A DNA stretch of 64,000 bases from Ditylenchus dipsaci (lineage: Eukaryota; Nematoda; Chromadorea; Rhabditida; Anguinidae): assembly GCA_004194705.1 (NCBI GenBank), contig SADC01001204.1, positions 1,860,001 through 1,924,000 on the forward strand, written 5' to 3'. The notes beneath the pieces were generated by a model. The model worked only from the letters and a program-made list of their open reading frames with translations, did no database searches and was not told where the DNA came from. The translations under genes were made by a program, and so were the position numbers. This document shows positions 55,257 through 64,000 of this stretch, one piece after another (within the stretch, counting starts at the first letter, position 1; every line of letters begins with the position of its first letter).

Positions 55257-56249
55257 TGAAAAAAATCATAGAAATCATTGATATTCCGATTATTTGACTC
55301 AGTTTTGAGAAAATGGCCTCCGGAGCTAAGCACTCCCAAACTTGACATTCGTTTAACCTTTTGATTCTTTATAAATAATAAAAATCCGTTTTTTCGAAAT
55401 TTTTGTGTAGCTGACCATATTGAATTTTATTTTATCAAAAGATTTATTCATTAGCTTCCAGATGGTATATGAATTTTCTGTGAGTGGAGTAGGGTAGAAT
55501 ACCGAAAATGGCCTTTGAAGTTTGCTAGTTGTCCTAACTTTTTTCAGCTTTTGACGTGAAACTTTTTTTCCTACAATGCAAACCTGAAATTTTAACATTT
55601 GCATGTGATTTGCATGTGAAACCACTCTTAAAGTGAACATCGACTATAATATTTCAAATTTCTCTCAGGATCGAAAATAATCGAATAAGAGAATATTTTT
55701 TGATTGAAATGTTCATCGTCTCAAAAGAAACTTAAAATATGGCAGTCGATTTGGAGCAGAGGAAAATTTTGGCATTAAATTTTAAAACTTTTTCGTAAAA
55801 ATTGTCACTAAAGCCTGTTTCTAAGCTCTCTGAGGTGCCTATAACCTCTAAAATTTATAGACATCTGACAGAGCCTAGAAACAAGCCTCAATGACAACTT
55901 TTTTCGCGAAAAAAAACACAAACTTTTAATACCAAAATGTTTCTCAGATACTCTTGATTGTTTTGAGTATTCAGCTTATCACATGATATTGGTCAATATC
56001 ATACATGATCTGAGCGAAAATCTGTTACCTAACTCTTATCTAATCTGTGGATCATATTATGGATTAGATCAGGTGATATCAAGTGGCATGCTTCATCATA
56101 GAATTACCGGTTTATAAAAAAATTGAGAAAATTAGAAAGTTAGTGAAAATTAGAATGTTTTACATTTGCTGTTTTAACATCTGCAGATTCTGTGAAAGGC
56201 AAGGTTTTACTGATAAAAAGACCATGGAAAGTGTACGTGGTGAAGCCAT
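55257..56249. other. Intergenic tract
   Basis: A weak inverted repeat surrounds 55800-55920 ('gcctgtttctaagctctctg' versus 'cagagcctagaaacaagcct'), and 'atctaatctgtggatcat' words lie at 56036-56085. I see no gene. Confidence 0.4.
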
Positions 56250-56560
56250 TTAAGTTCAAAAAAGTTGGCTGCGTGGTGCAGTGGGTAAGCGTACATGTTT
56301 TTTTGGCCAAAAAAGGTGTGCAGGTTCGATCCCACGAAGTGACACTATATTTTTGGCTTATTCAACCAGTTCTAGAGGTAATTTGGCTCGCTGATTCCGA
56401 ATTTAGCGTCAAAAAGTCGAATTACCCTTAGAACTGGTCAAATATGCCAAAACAAATATATTGCCGCTATGTGATCGAACCTGCACACCATTTTGGGCCA
56501 AAAAACGTGAACGCTTACCCACTGCGCCATGGAAGCCACTTTTTCAGATCTAAGTCGTTT
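56250..56560. repeat. tRNA-derived hairpin (family 1), copy 4
   Basis: The left arm has 'ggctgcgtggtgcagtgggt', 'aagcgt' and 'gtgcaggttcgatcccacga'. The right arm has the complement ('tgatcgaacctgcacaccat', then 'cgcttacccactgcgccatg'). This is the best-preserved left arm, with an almost ideal A box. Confidence 0.75.
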
Positions 56561-56847
56561 CCTCCTTTAAATTTTTCTAAAATACTCTAACAAGCAAAAA
56601 TAACTTTTGTCCCACAAGATGGGGTGGACCTTGCCAATCATTTTGGGACGTAAACACTAACACTTATTGAATGCGTAAAAAAATTTTAAAAATTAAAAAA
56701 AAATTAGTCCGACCTTCAAATGTAATCCGGCTCATTTAATTGATCCGAGTCCAGTTAGAGGGATTAGTGACGGTGAAAAATAATCCTGGCTGTCGGATTA
56801 ATAGAAGTTTTATGGTAATTCTAGTTTTTTTAGACTTCAGCACTTCA

Positions 56848-59601
56848 ATGTCGTGTTTCAAGCCAGATTGCAGCATGCAAAGTGACAGTTCCACAAACAG
56901 TTATATTGACAACAAGATCGACAAAACCATTCAGACCATTACGACAATTTTATCTGATTTCGGGTATCACTTTTTCTATCAATTTGAAGTCAAAAGGCAT
57001 ACAATTTAGACCTAACAACGTGGCCATCTCTTTCAACGGAGGAAAGGACTGTACTGTTCTATTACACCTGTATCGACGTTGCTTGGACAGGTTAGCAAAC
57101 TTAAAAAATGCTCATGGTTGAATTTTCACTATAAAAATTGTAGGTATTACAACGGAAATCTAAACTTGAGGTCTATCCAAAAACGACGACTCAATATATT
57201 CTACTCTCAAACACACGACGATTTTCCTCAAATGATCCAGTTCATTAAGACTGCAGCAAAAAGGTTCACATTTTAAATGTTCCATTTCACTTCAAAATAG
57301 CTATTAGAGCCTATTATCGAAAAAAATGCCTCTCCCCTGCCGTCTTTTAAATCATTTTTCGAACATTGTGTGGAACTTATTGCGTTGGGGGACGGTTTTT
57401 AAAAACTACTATAGACTACCATATATAGCTGACTCTTGTTTATATGACACACCAGTGGACCAGCCTTAGGGTGTCAGGTAAACGAGGTGTCGGGCAACTG
57501 GAATGTCAGATAAACGAGGTAATAAATCCAATTCAAGGCTAAGGAGTCAGTTGACTGAGTTTTTAAATTTATTCGAACAACCACCAAACAGGTTTGTGCT
57601 TCCGGGCGCTCATCGAAAACAAAAATCCTTATATAGTAAGAGAGCACCCGGATTTCTGGGTAGACCACTTTTTCTTCACTTTTCTGTGTGTTCTTTTTTT
57701 AACGTTTCGCCTAGGTCAAAAAGAGGCTAGGATACATTTGGCAAAAACGAAACTTGGCAAACGTGGGTTTTGTCAAAACGAATCTTGGCAAAACGAAACT
57801 TGGCAAAACGAAAGTTGGCAAAACGAAACTTGGCAAAACGAAAGCTGGCAAAAAATCAGCTTGGGGGATCAAGGAAATTTTTTTTGGCATTTTTTACAAA
57901 AAAAAATTTTTGTTGAAAAATGCTTTAAACGTGTATATAAATGCTTTTCGAGACTTTTGGGAAAATTTTTTTTTGCTAAAACACAACAGGGGGGACCAAG
58001 GTGATTTTTTGACGACTTTCGTTTTGCCAACTTTCGTTTTTGCCAAGTTTCGTTTTGCTGACTTTCGTTTTTGCCAAGTTTCGTTTTTGCCAAATGTATC
58101 CTAGCCCAAAAAGAGGTAATCAGCAAGTTTCACCATGTGGTGTAGCCAAAAAAATTTTTTTTTGAAAAAAAGTTTAACTTTATAGCGTGAAATCGTTGTT
58201 AAGCACAAAATTTTTTACTTATTTTCAATAATTAACCATGTCAGCGAAAATATTTTTGAATTTAAAATTGAGCCGTATTATATCTTGATTTTTTAAAGGA
58301 GCACATTTGGTGATGCCAATGAGATCTCAGCGAATCCAAATGCGCGCGGGACACTTCTCTCTCGTCTTTCCCTGTACTCTTTAGAGTCAATTCGAGCTAC
58401 TCAAAAGAGTACAGTTTTAGACAAAATAGAAGTGTCCTCGCCTTTTTAAATCTTGCACATGCAGCTAGTTGCAAAGACCATGGTTTTTTAACAGATATTA
58501 GTCTTGCTAAGACTACTCTTCTTTCCTACTCTATTACTGCAAAAAATATACCTCATATATACCCCCGAAATTAACTTTTTTAAAGTGTTTCCAGACACTC
58601 TATATCGACTTACAATTGCCTCAGAATTTTTAAAAGACATTGTTTTTAAGTTCGTAAACGCTATGGTTGTCGGTTCGGTCGGCCGACGCAACCCTACCGA
58701 GAAAAAAGATTTCGAAAATTTGCTCGCGAAATTCATTTTTTCCCGGAACATTTCACACACAGCCTTTTTAAATAGTTATATTAACCCCTTTTTCAAATCA
58801 CAAATCAATTGCATTGAACAACCCTTTCTCAGGTACCAGGCCGATGTTATTTGCATTCAAGGGGCAGTGAACCTCAAGGACTCCTTGACCAAGTTGAAAA
58901 ACAAACGCCCAGAAATTGAAGCAATTTTGTTTGGCACTAGGTCAACTGATCCGCTAGGTCCTTCTTTGAATCCAGCTGGTCAGTGGAGCTTGGACGACTG
59001 GCCACGATATTACCTGGTCAGTCTTTTTCTCTCGAGTTTTTTTAGCAAATTAAAAATATATATTTTTTGATTTCTCCGCTACTGGAATGGAGCTACAGTG
59101 AGGTCTGGGCCACTATCCATACTATGAACATTCCCTATTGTCAGTTGTATGATCAGGGTTATACTTCAATTGGTGGACGTTCTAACACTGTTCCCAATCC
59201 GTCTCTTTTGGTTGAAGAAAACGGGGAAAATAGGTAAATTTATTAGCCATTCACTCTAGTAGAGCTCCGCCCCCCCCCCCCTAAATTCAAAAAACATATT
59301 CAGGGCATTGTGTTTTTGATTCATTATTTGAAAAGTTCTATAGCGCAAGTTAAACTTATCTTATTGGTAACTTCACTGGCTACAAAATAAGGGGTGACTT
59401 GTATGAGAAAATTATTAAAAAATGCTCAAAACACAATGCCAAAACACAATTTTGAACGCAAAATGGGGAATACGGAATATCAAAGTTAATACGGTGACCT
59501 GTTGTATATCAAATGCTTTAAGGTTCCTTCCAGCGTACTGTCTAGACGATGAAAAGCTTGAGAGATGTTCAAGAGTTCGGAAAAATTATACTAAGAAATA
59601 A
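56848..59601 (+). CDS. FLAD1: FAD synthase (FMN adenylyltransferase), five exons
   Basis: The PAPS-reductase-like domain of FAD synthase transfers AMP from ATP to FMN to give FAD. Exons are 56848-57090, 57144-57263, 58833-59016, ~59070-59233 and 59523-59601, about 263 codons. Motifs in order: NNVAISFNGGKDCTVLLHLY (PP-loop), DDFPQMIQFIKTAAKRY, EAILFGTRSTDP, DDWPRYYLISPLLEWSYSEV, NIPYCQLYDQGYTSIGG, RSNTVPNPSL and LPAYCLDDEKLERCSRVRK, ending at TAA 59599-59601. The bifunctional N-terminal domain of vertebrate FLAD1 is absent. An acceptor AG lies 7 bases before the ATG at 56848, as expected for trans-splicing. Exon 1 carries one frame change between residues ~30 and ~45, near the GGG at about 56960. 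The acceptor of exon 4 lacks an obvious AG. Intron 2 (1.57 kb) holds a foldback. Confidence 0.92.
57724..58112. mobile_element. Foldback of 'tttggcaaaacgaaact' repeats
   Basis: The left end 'ggctaggatacatttggcaa' and the complement of the right end 'ttgccaaatgtatcctagcc' match. Arms repeat 'aacttggcaaaacgaa' and its complement. The centre has 'acacaacaggggggaccaag', shared with 18120-18370 and 37301-39466. A partial array of the same word is at 61505-61570. It lies in intron 2 of the FAD synthase gene. Confidence 0.85.
58290..58445. repeat. Partial copy of the 50882-51220 MITE
   Basis: 'aaggagcacatttggtgatg' and 'aaatgcgcgcgggacacttc' resemble the left arm of the 50.9 kb element; the right arm ('agtgtcctcgcc') is short. 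Confidence 0.5.
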
Positions 59602-60040
59602 TGGTGCTGTGATTTTTCACTTTTTTCAATGATCATTATTGTGTTGTGCGGTACCTTATTTTGTCGAAACAAAAAATGTTTTATTATTTGAGCTAGAGTT
59701 TAACGTGCACCAGGCCTGGAACGGAAGACAGAAAAAGTCGGAACAAAAATCGGAACCGGAAGTAGAAAATTCTCAAAACCGGAAGTCGGAAATCGGAAGA
59801 CGGAAATCGGAAGACGGAAATCGGAAGAAATTCAAAAAATTTCCTAGTGCCAAAATTTAATGTTGTACACACGCATCGGTTCGTACTCATTTGGGCGCCA
59901 TTATTATATAGTGATTTTTAACCTCAACAGTGATATTTATCTCCAGCCTCAGTGTTCCAGATCACCATTCAATGGTCCACTTTCAATCCCAAATCTAGGG
60001 TTGAGTACCACCTGGACAGGTTGATATCCAGGTAACTTCA
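59602..60040. repeat. 'ggaaatcggaagacgg' word locus and 3' flank
   Basis: 59710-59830 begins 'caggcctggaacggaagaca' and repeats 'cggaaatcggaaga' words, again like a hAT end plus subterminal repeats. The rest of the tract shows no feature. Confidence 0.45.
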
Positions 60041-60600
60041 GATTAGGGGTTTATTTTGAGTAGGGGTTTTCACCCAAATGTCCTGAACGGTCAAACGTCC
60101 GTCTTTTTATATTTAAAATTACGGTAAAAAATGAAGTGTGCACCCAGGTGGATTCGAACCAGCAACCTCGGCGGTGGATGTCCAAGTGATCGTTTACTTG
60201 GATCAAAAAATTTTCACGTTTGTGGATTCCAAGATTATTTTTCTGAACTAATTCGAGCATGCTGAAGATGGTTTGACAGTGGTAAAATCACGTTTTATCG
60301 AGAAATTTTTGAGTTATTGCTAATTCTTGATTTATCAAAATCAATCGTTAGCAATAACTCGAAAATTTCTCGATAAAAGCGTGATTTTACCATTGTCAAA
60401 CCATCTTCAGCATGCTCGAATTAGTGCAGAAAAATTGTTTCGAAACCCGAAAAAGCATTTAAAAAAATTTGATCCGAGTGGACGACCACTTGGTCTAAAT
60501 TGGGGTGGGTTTGCTGCGGAGCTTCATGTACACGTCAGCGAGGTTGCTGGTTCGAGTCAATCTGAGTGTAAACTTTATTTTTCATCTCCATTTTAACTAG
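60041..60600. mobile_element. Hairpin flanked by opposed tRNA-like B boxes
   Basis: 60245-60425 is a hairpin with arms of ~75 bases ('ttcgagcatgctgaagatgg' and its complement). Outside it, the left side has 'aggtggattcgaaccagcaa' (minus-strand B box) and the right side 'gaggttgctggttcgagtca' (plus-strand B box), with 'gatccgagtggacgaccact' versus 'agtgatcgtttacttggatc' between. The whole is a family-2 tRNA-derived foldback. Confidence 0.6.
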
Positions 60601-61905
60601 CTAAATGAGTTCTAAGTATATGGTCGCAAGTTAAGTCGTTTATCGTTCATGATTTAAGTAATAAAGTAACACTTCACACCGAGGATCGGGGGAGAGGGAG
60701 ATAATTTTGACACCGGTGTCAAAATTATTCAAATAGATACTTTTTTAAGTCACGTAACTACCTCGGCACGAGCTTTTTTTTAGTAAAGTTGCTGTTTGGG
60801 TATCATTAAACCATGTTAAACGCTTGGTTTTGGGTACAATACAATGGTTTTAAATTTGCTACCAGACTGTCGTTTAGACTGTGTTTCTCTGTGAAATACC
60901 CCTACCTACCATTGGATCACCATAAAATCCCTTGTGGGGCTACCGCTGCCGAAAAGTGGTAGCTTGATGGTCACCCTGTGGGAGATCTGTGTGGGAAACC
61001 ACTGGAAAAGTAGGGGGTAATTTACTGGGAGGTCGTCATGACCCCGTGAAAAATTGAAAGTGACCCAGTGGGAAATTCGTGGTAAATCCGTGTAGAAAAA
61101 AGTCATCTACCCCAGGGTAGATGCGTACCTGTAACACTCGAACCTCCGTAAAGGCCCAACTGCAAGTGAACTTTTTGCGAAAGATCGATTGAGGGGATCA
61201 GATTTCGGGTCCAATAGGCTTAATCGCTTAGAATTTCTCCCTATCGAGTCTAATCCACCTCAAACTATTCCAAACCACACGATTTTAGCGATTAAGTAAA
61301 TCGGACCGGAATTCTGATCCACTTAATCGAGCTTTCGCAAAAAGTTTACCGTCAATCTCCAAAACCCCAGTTATTTTTGGATTTTGGCCACTCTGGATGG
61401 GGTTCTGGTCGATTATAAGGAGTAACGTAGAGTTGCTGGTTCGAATACAACTGGGTGCATACCTTTTTATGATTTTTTAGATTTTTTTCGACAAATGAGG
61501 GGCCCAGTCAAGTTTTTGCCAAGTTTCGCTTTTGCCAAGTTTTGTTTTGCCAAATATGGTTTTGCCAACCATCATACCCGAAAAGAACTGATTCTGAAAA
61601 AATCACCTTGATCCGTAATCAAAAAGTGGGCTAAAAAAACTTTTGAACTTTTAACAAAAGCACTAAAAAGGGGCTTTTGTCCAGTTGCCCCGAAAGCCGG
61701 TTTTTTGGCAAATAAACCGGAAACGAAAACCGGCTTAAAAACCCGGAAAATACGAAAACTGGGTTTTACAAAATACCGGGTTATTAACGACAGAAAATTA
61801 AGCAAAAATCAGGTACAGATCGATTTAGATCGACTGAAAAAATTAATAAATAAATTAATTAATAAAAACCGGAACGGTAAAACAGGCTTTTAAACCGGTT
61901 TTTAA
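60601..61905. other. Intergenic repeats
   Basis: 60900-61140 has 'gtgggaaa' and 'cccctgtgggg'-like words. 61165-61400 is a foldback of the 'cggaattctgatcc' family with a family-2 B box at 61433-61460 ('ttgctggttcgaatacaact'). 61680-61890 repeats 'aaccggtt'/'aaaccggc' words. No gene is visible. Confidence 0.45.
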
Positions 61906-61907
61906 AT

Positions 61908-62710
61908 ATTGGGTTGGTCCATAGTTTCGCGGGTTGTTATACAAAATTTGCAAGGTTTCTGGATGGGTTTCATAACTATATACTTATAAAAGACATTGAA
62001 AATTAGCGGCTGGGTTTCACAACCAAAAAAAGAAAACAAAAAAGAGGACCTTAAAAAGAGGACAAAATTTTTTGATGGGTTTCCAAATTTCATTGAATTT
62101 TGAAACACACCGAAAAATTTTGTTCTCTTTTTCATAAATTTTGATCGTTAAAACCACCCACTGATATTTATTGTCGGATAAATCTTTTTTTGCCCGCTTC
62201 TGGCTTTTTTCTGCCTGCTTTTAGCTTTTTTCTGCCCGCTTTTTTGAAAATGATTTAACATAACCCCAATCTGTGATAAATTTTTTATTCTGTGCAGCTT
62301 TAGTACGAATTTCCTAAGGAATTCGAATTTATTTACAGAATTTCGAAAAAATTATTGGCTGCTGAGATGTGACCATTTGTTGCATCTAAGAGATTTTTTT
62401 GCCCAAATCTGCAAAATGGCCAAAGCTGGACAGGTAACAGCTTTTTTGAAATTCTGTAAATGAATTCGAATTCCTTAGGAAATTTCGTGTACAAGGGCTG
62501 CTCAAAATAAGAAAAGTTATCACAAATTGGGGTCATTTTCAATCATTTCAAAAAAGCGGGCAGAAAAGCGGGCAGAAAAAAGCTAAAAGCGGGCAGAAAA
62601 AAGTCTCGTCCTTTATTGTCTTTTATCAGTAAAAAGTTATGAAACCCATTCAGAAACCTTGCGAGTTTTCTATAACAACCCGCGAACTTATATTGAACCC
62701 AATACCTACC
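61908..62710. mobile_element. 0.8 kb foldback
   Basis: The left end 'attgggttggtccatagttt' with 'cgcgggttgtta' pairs with the right end 'taacaacccgcgaacttata' and 'ttgaacccaat'. Inside, 'gatgggtttcataact' pairs with 'agttatgaaacccattc', and 'ctgcccgctttttt' with 'aaaaaagcgggcag'. Confidence 0.8.
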
Positions 62711-62744
62711 GATCTCAAAAAAACCGCCCGATTGCGACCCTACT

Positions 62745-63175
62745 TGTAACTAAGGTTCCGGTTGATACGATAATCGTATCCTTATATCGTATCGATCGTT
62801 CTAAAATATGGCCGAAAATATCGTATCGTTATATCGATCGTTGGGAACCAAAAATATCGTTTATCATATCGTTCACACGAAAAATAACAAACACTTGTTT
62901 TTTAAATTCCTAAGATTTTTTATTGAAAAATTGCTTGTGTGGCAATTCAACTTCTGTGTCTTTTTGCTTTCTTGCCGACTTTTTTACAATTTTTTCTGTT
63001 TAAATTCAGTTTCTGAATACTAGAATTGTTGATTGTAATGTCTATGAGTAAAATGAATGCTTTAAAAAATTTCGTGAAGAATCGCGATATATCGTTGGCG
63101 AAAAAATGTTGTATCGTTATATCGATCGGTCTAAAGTTTGCCAGAAAATATCGTATCGTTATATAGGTAAAAGGC
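62745..63175. repeat. 'ATATCGATCG' word locus
   Basis: Two blocks (62760-62880 and 63085-63165) carry 'tatcgtatcgttatatcgat' and shorter derivatives. The intervening 200 bases are AT-rich and unique. The arrangement, words at both ends around a unique centre, is that of a non-autonomous hAT element. Confidence 0.5.
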
Positions 63176-63288
63176 AAGAACGATGCTCTACTTGTAACCT
63201 ATATGACCTAAGGTTTCAAACTGATTTTATTTTCACTTTAATCACGTTAGCATATTTGCAAACGGTTCCTCACATCATACACACCGTA

Positions 63289-63428
63289 TACAGTCCACGC
63301 TCTATTCATATAACTCAGGGGACCGCCTCAAACCTTATGTTAAATAGAGCGTCACTCTCCCATATTTTAGCTATCTTCGAATCAAATCTCCAAATGTTAG
63401 AGTTTATCAAATAGAGCGTGGACTGTAG
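63289..63428. mobile_element. Short Tigger-type MITE
   Basis: The ends 'tacagtccacgctctattca' and the complement of 'aatagagcgtggactgta' are inverted repeats; inner 'aaatagagcg' words repeat. Confidence 0.75.
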
Positions 63429-63596
63429 TCGAGTCGAAAGTAAAATTTACTTTACATGAGTCGAAGAGAAAAAAAAAGCAGTAATTGGGAAAACAAAAAC
63501 AATTAACAGACATTGAATAAAAAGGGTGTTGCCATTCAAAAAACAGTTTTAGTGCTTTTTTTGTGATGCTTCGAGGTTGCCGGTCTTCTTTCTTTA

Positions 63597-63872
63597 CTAT
63601 GGAGCAAGAGGAGGTGTCCATTTTTTGGAGAAAGACTTCTTTTCTGCTCCTGTTGCCTTCTTGAATGAACTCTTTTTCGCCCCAATCTTTCTTCTGACGA
63701 GCTTGGCTTGACCCTTTTTCGGAATGCTTTTGTTGGCGACATTGTTAGAAAGGTGACCCCTGTGCAAAAACCAGGAGATGGCATAGAAGAGGGACGGCGG
63801 ACAACTTATGCCTCCACTTGAAAAATGACCATCTGCAACCATCTTTACGGCTTCTAGAATATCCAAGAAAAC
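63597..63872 (-). CDS. Last exon of an unrecognised gene
   Basis: I do not recognise the gene. After an acceptor (tttgtag) at 63873-63880 on the minus strand, the frame reads VFLDILEAVKMVADGHFSSG, a hydrophobic patch (PPSLFYAISWFLHRGHLS) and a strongly basic tail (KKGQAKLVRRKIGAKKSSFK, KKATGAEKKSFSKKW) to the stop at 63597-63599. The preceding exon would lie beyond about 63.9 kb. The lysine-rich tail suggests nucleic-acid binding or nuclear/nucleolar localisation; this is inference from composition. Confidence 0.5.
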   Translation of the reverse strand, partial: VFLDILEAVKMVADGHFSSGGISCPPSLFYAISWFLHRGHLSNNVANKSIPKKGQAKLVRRKIGAKKSSFKKATGAEKKSFSKKWTPPLAP

Positions 63873-63880
63873 CTACAAAT

Positions 63881-64000
63881 TATTGATAATTTATAAAAAA
63901 AATGACAGCAACCTCTGCCCTCAAATAACTTCCCCTTATTTTTTTCGGGTTTATGAACAGTTCTTGACCCCACATATACCCAGGTACCCAAGCATAGTAC
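63881..64000. other. Right edge
   Basis: Presumably intron of the minus-strand gene. 'tacccaggtaccc' words appear at the very end. Confidence 0.3.

Noticed and set aside
58504..58832. N-terminal extension of FAD synthase exon 3 (MLRLLFFPTLLLQK...)
   Set aside because: The exon boundary at 58833 follows a good acceptor and matches the phase of exon 2, so the upstream open frame is intronic, although it is unusually long and contains an SVGRRNPTEKKDFENLL stretch.

Overview
The window is nuclear DNA of an animal, most likely a nematode. Genes are split by introns with GT/AG ends and short TTTTCAG-type acceptors, intergenic DNA is AT-rich, and two tandem chemoreceptor genes look like the nematode-restricted Sra/Srab seven-transmembrane family. 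There are no operons, ribosome-binding sites or bacterial gene order. The sequence alone does not identify the species.

Genes recognised, left to right: a carotenoid oxygenase (BCO/RPE65 family, + strand, 1.86-7.08 kb); a small secreted protein of unknown function (10.5-10.95 kb); a possible membrane-anchor exon (15.4 kb); a pRiA4b ORF-3-family gene (- strand, 17.9-21.6 kb); an intact chemoreceptor (25.8-28.4 kb) and its 3'-truncated paralogue (34.3-35.3 kb); an internally deleted ribosomal protein L26 copy (- strand, 38.4-38.7 kb); an EGF/laminin-G extracellular protein (- strand, 40.6-42.2 kb, partial); an ADP/ATP-carrier-like mitochondrial carrier (- strand, 42.4-46.2 kb, lacking its first exon); FAD synthase (+ strand, 56.8-59.6 kb); and a partial unknown gene at the right edge. 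The genes have unrelated functions and do not form a pathway.

Most of the window is mobile DNA: long-armed inverted-repeat (foldback) elements, MITEs with TA-type ends, pogo/Tigger-like and mariner-like remnants, tRNA-derived hairpins, and loci made of degenerate copies of one short self-complementary word. Elements are nested inside each other and fill the large introns of the oxygenase, pRiA4b, carrier, FAD synthase and chemoreceptor genes.

Several otherwise well-conserved genes carry single-base frame breaks, nearly always as length changes in short homopolymers. This fits residual consensus error in a long-read assembly at least as well as pseudogene decay, so 'broken' calls should be read with that in mind. 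All protein family names rest on recognising motifs by eye; no search was run.
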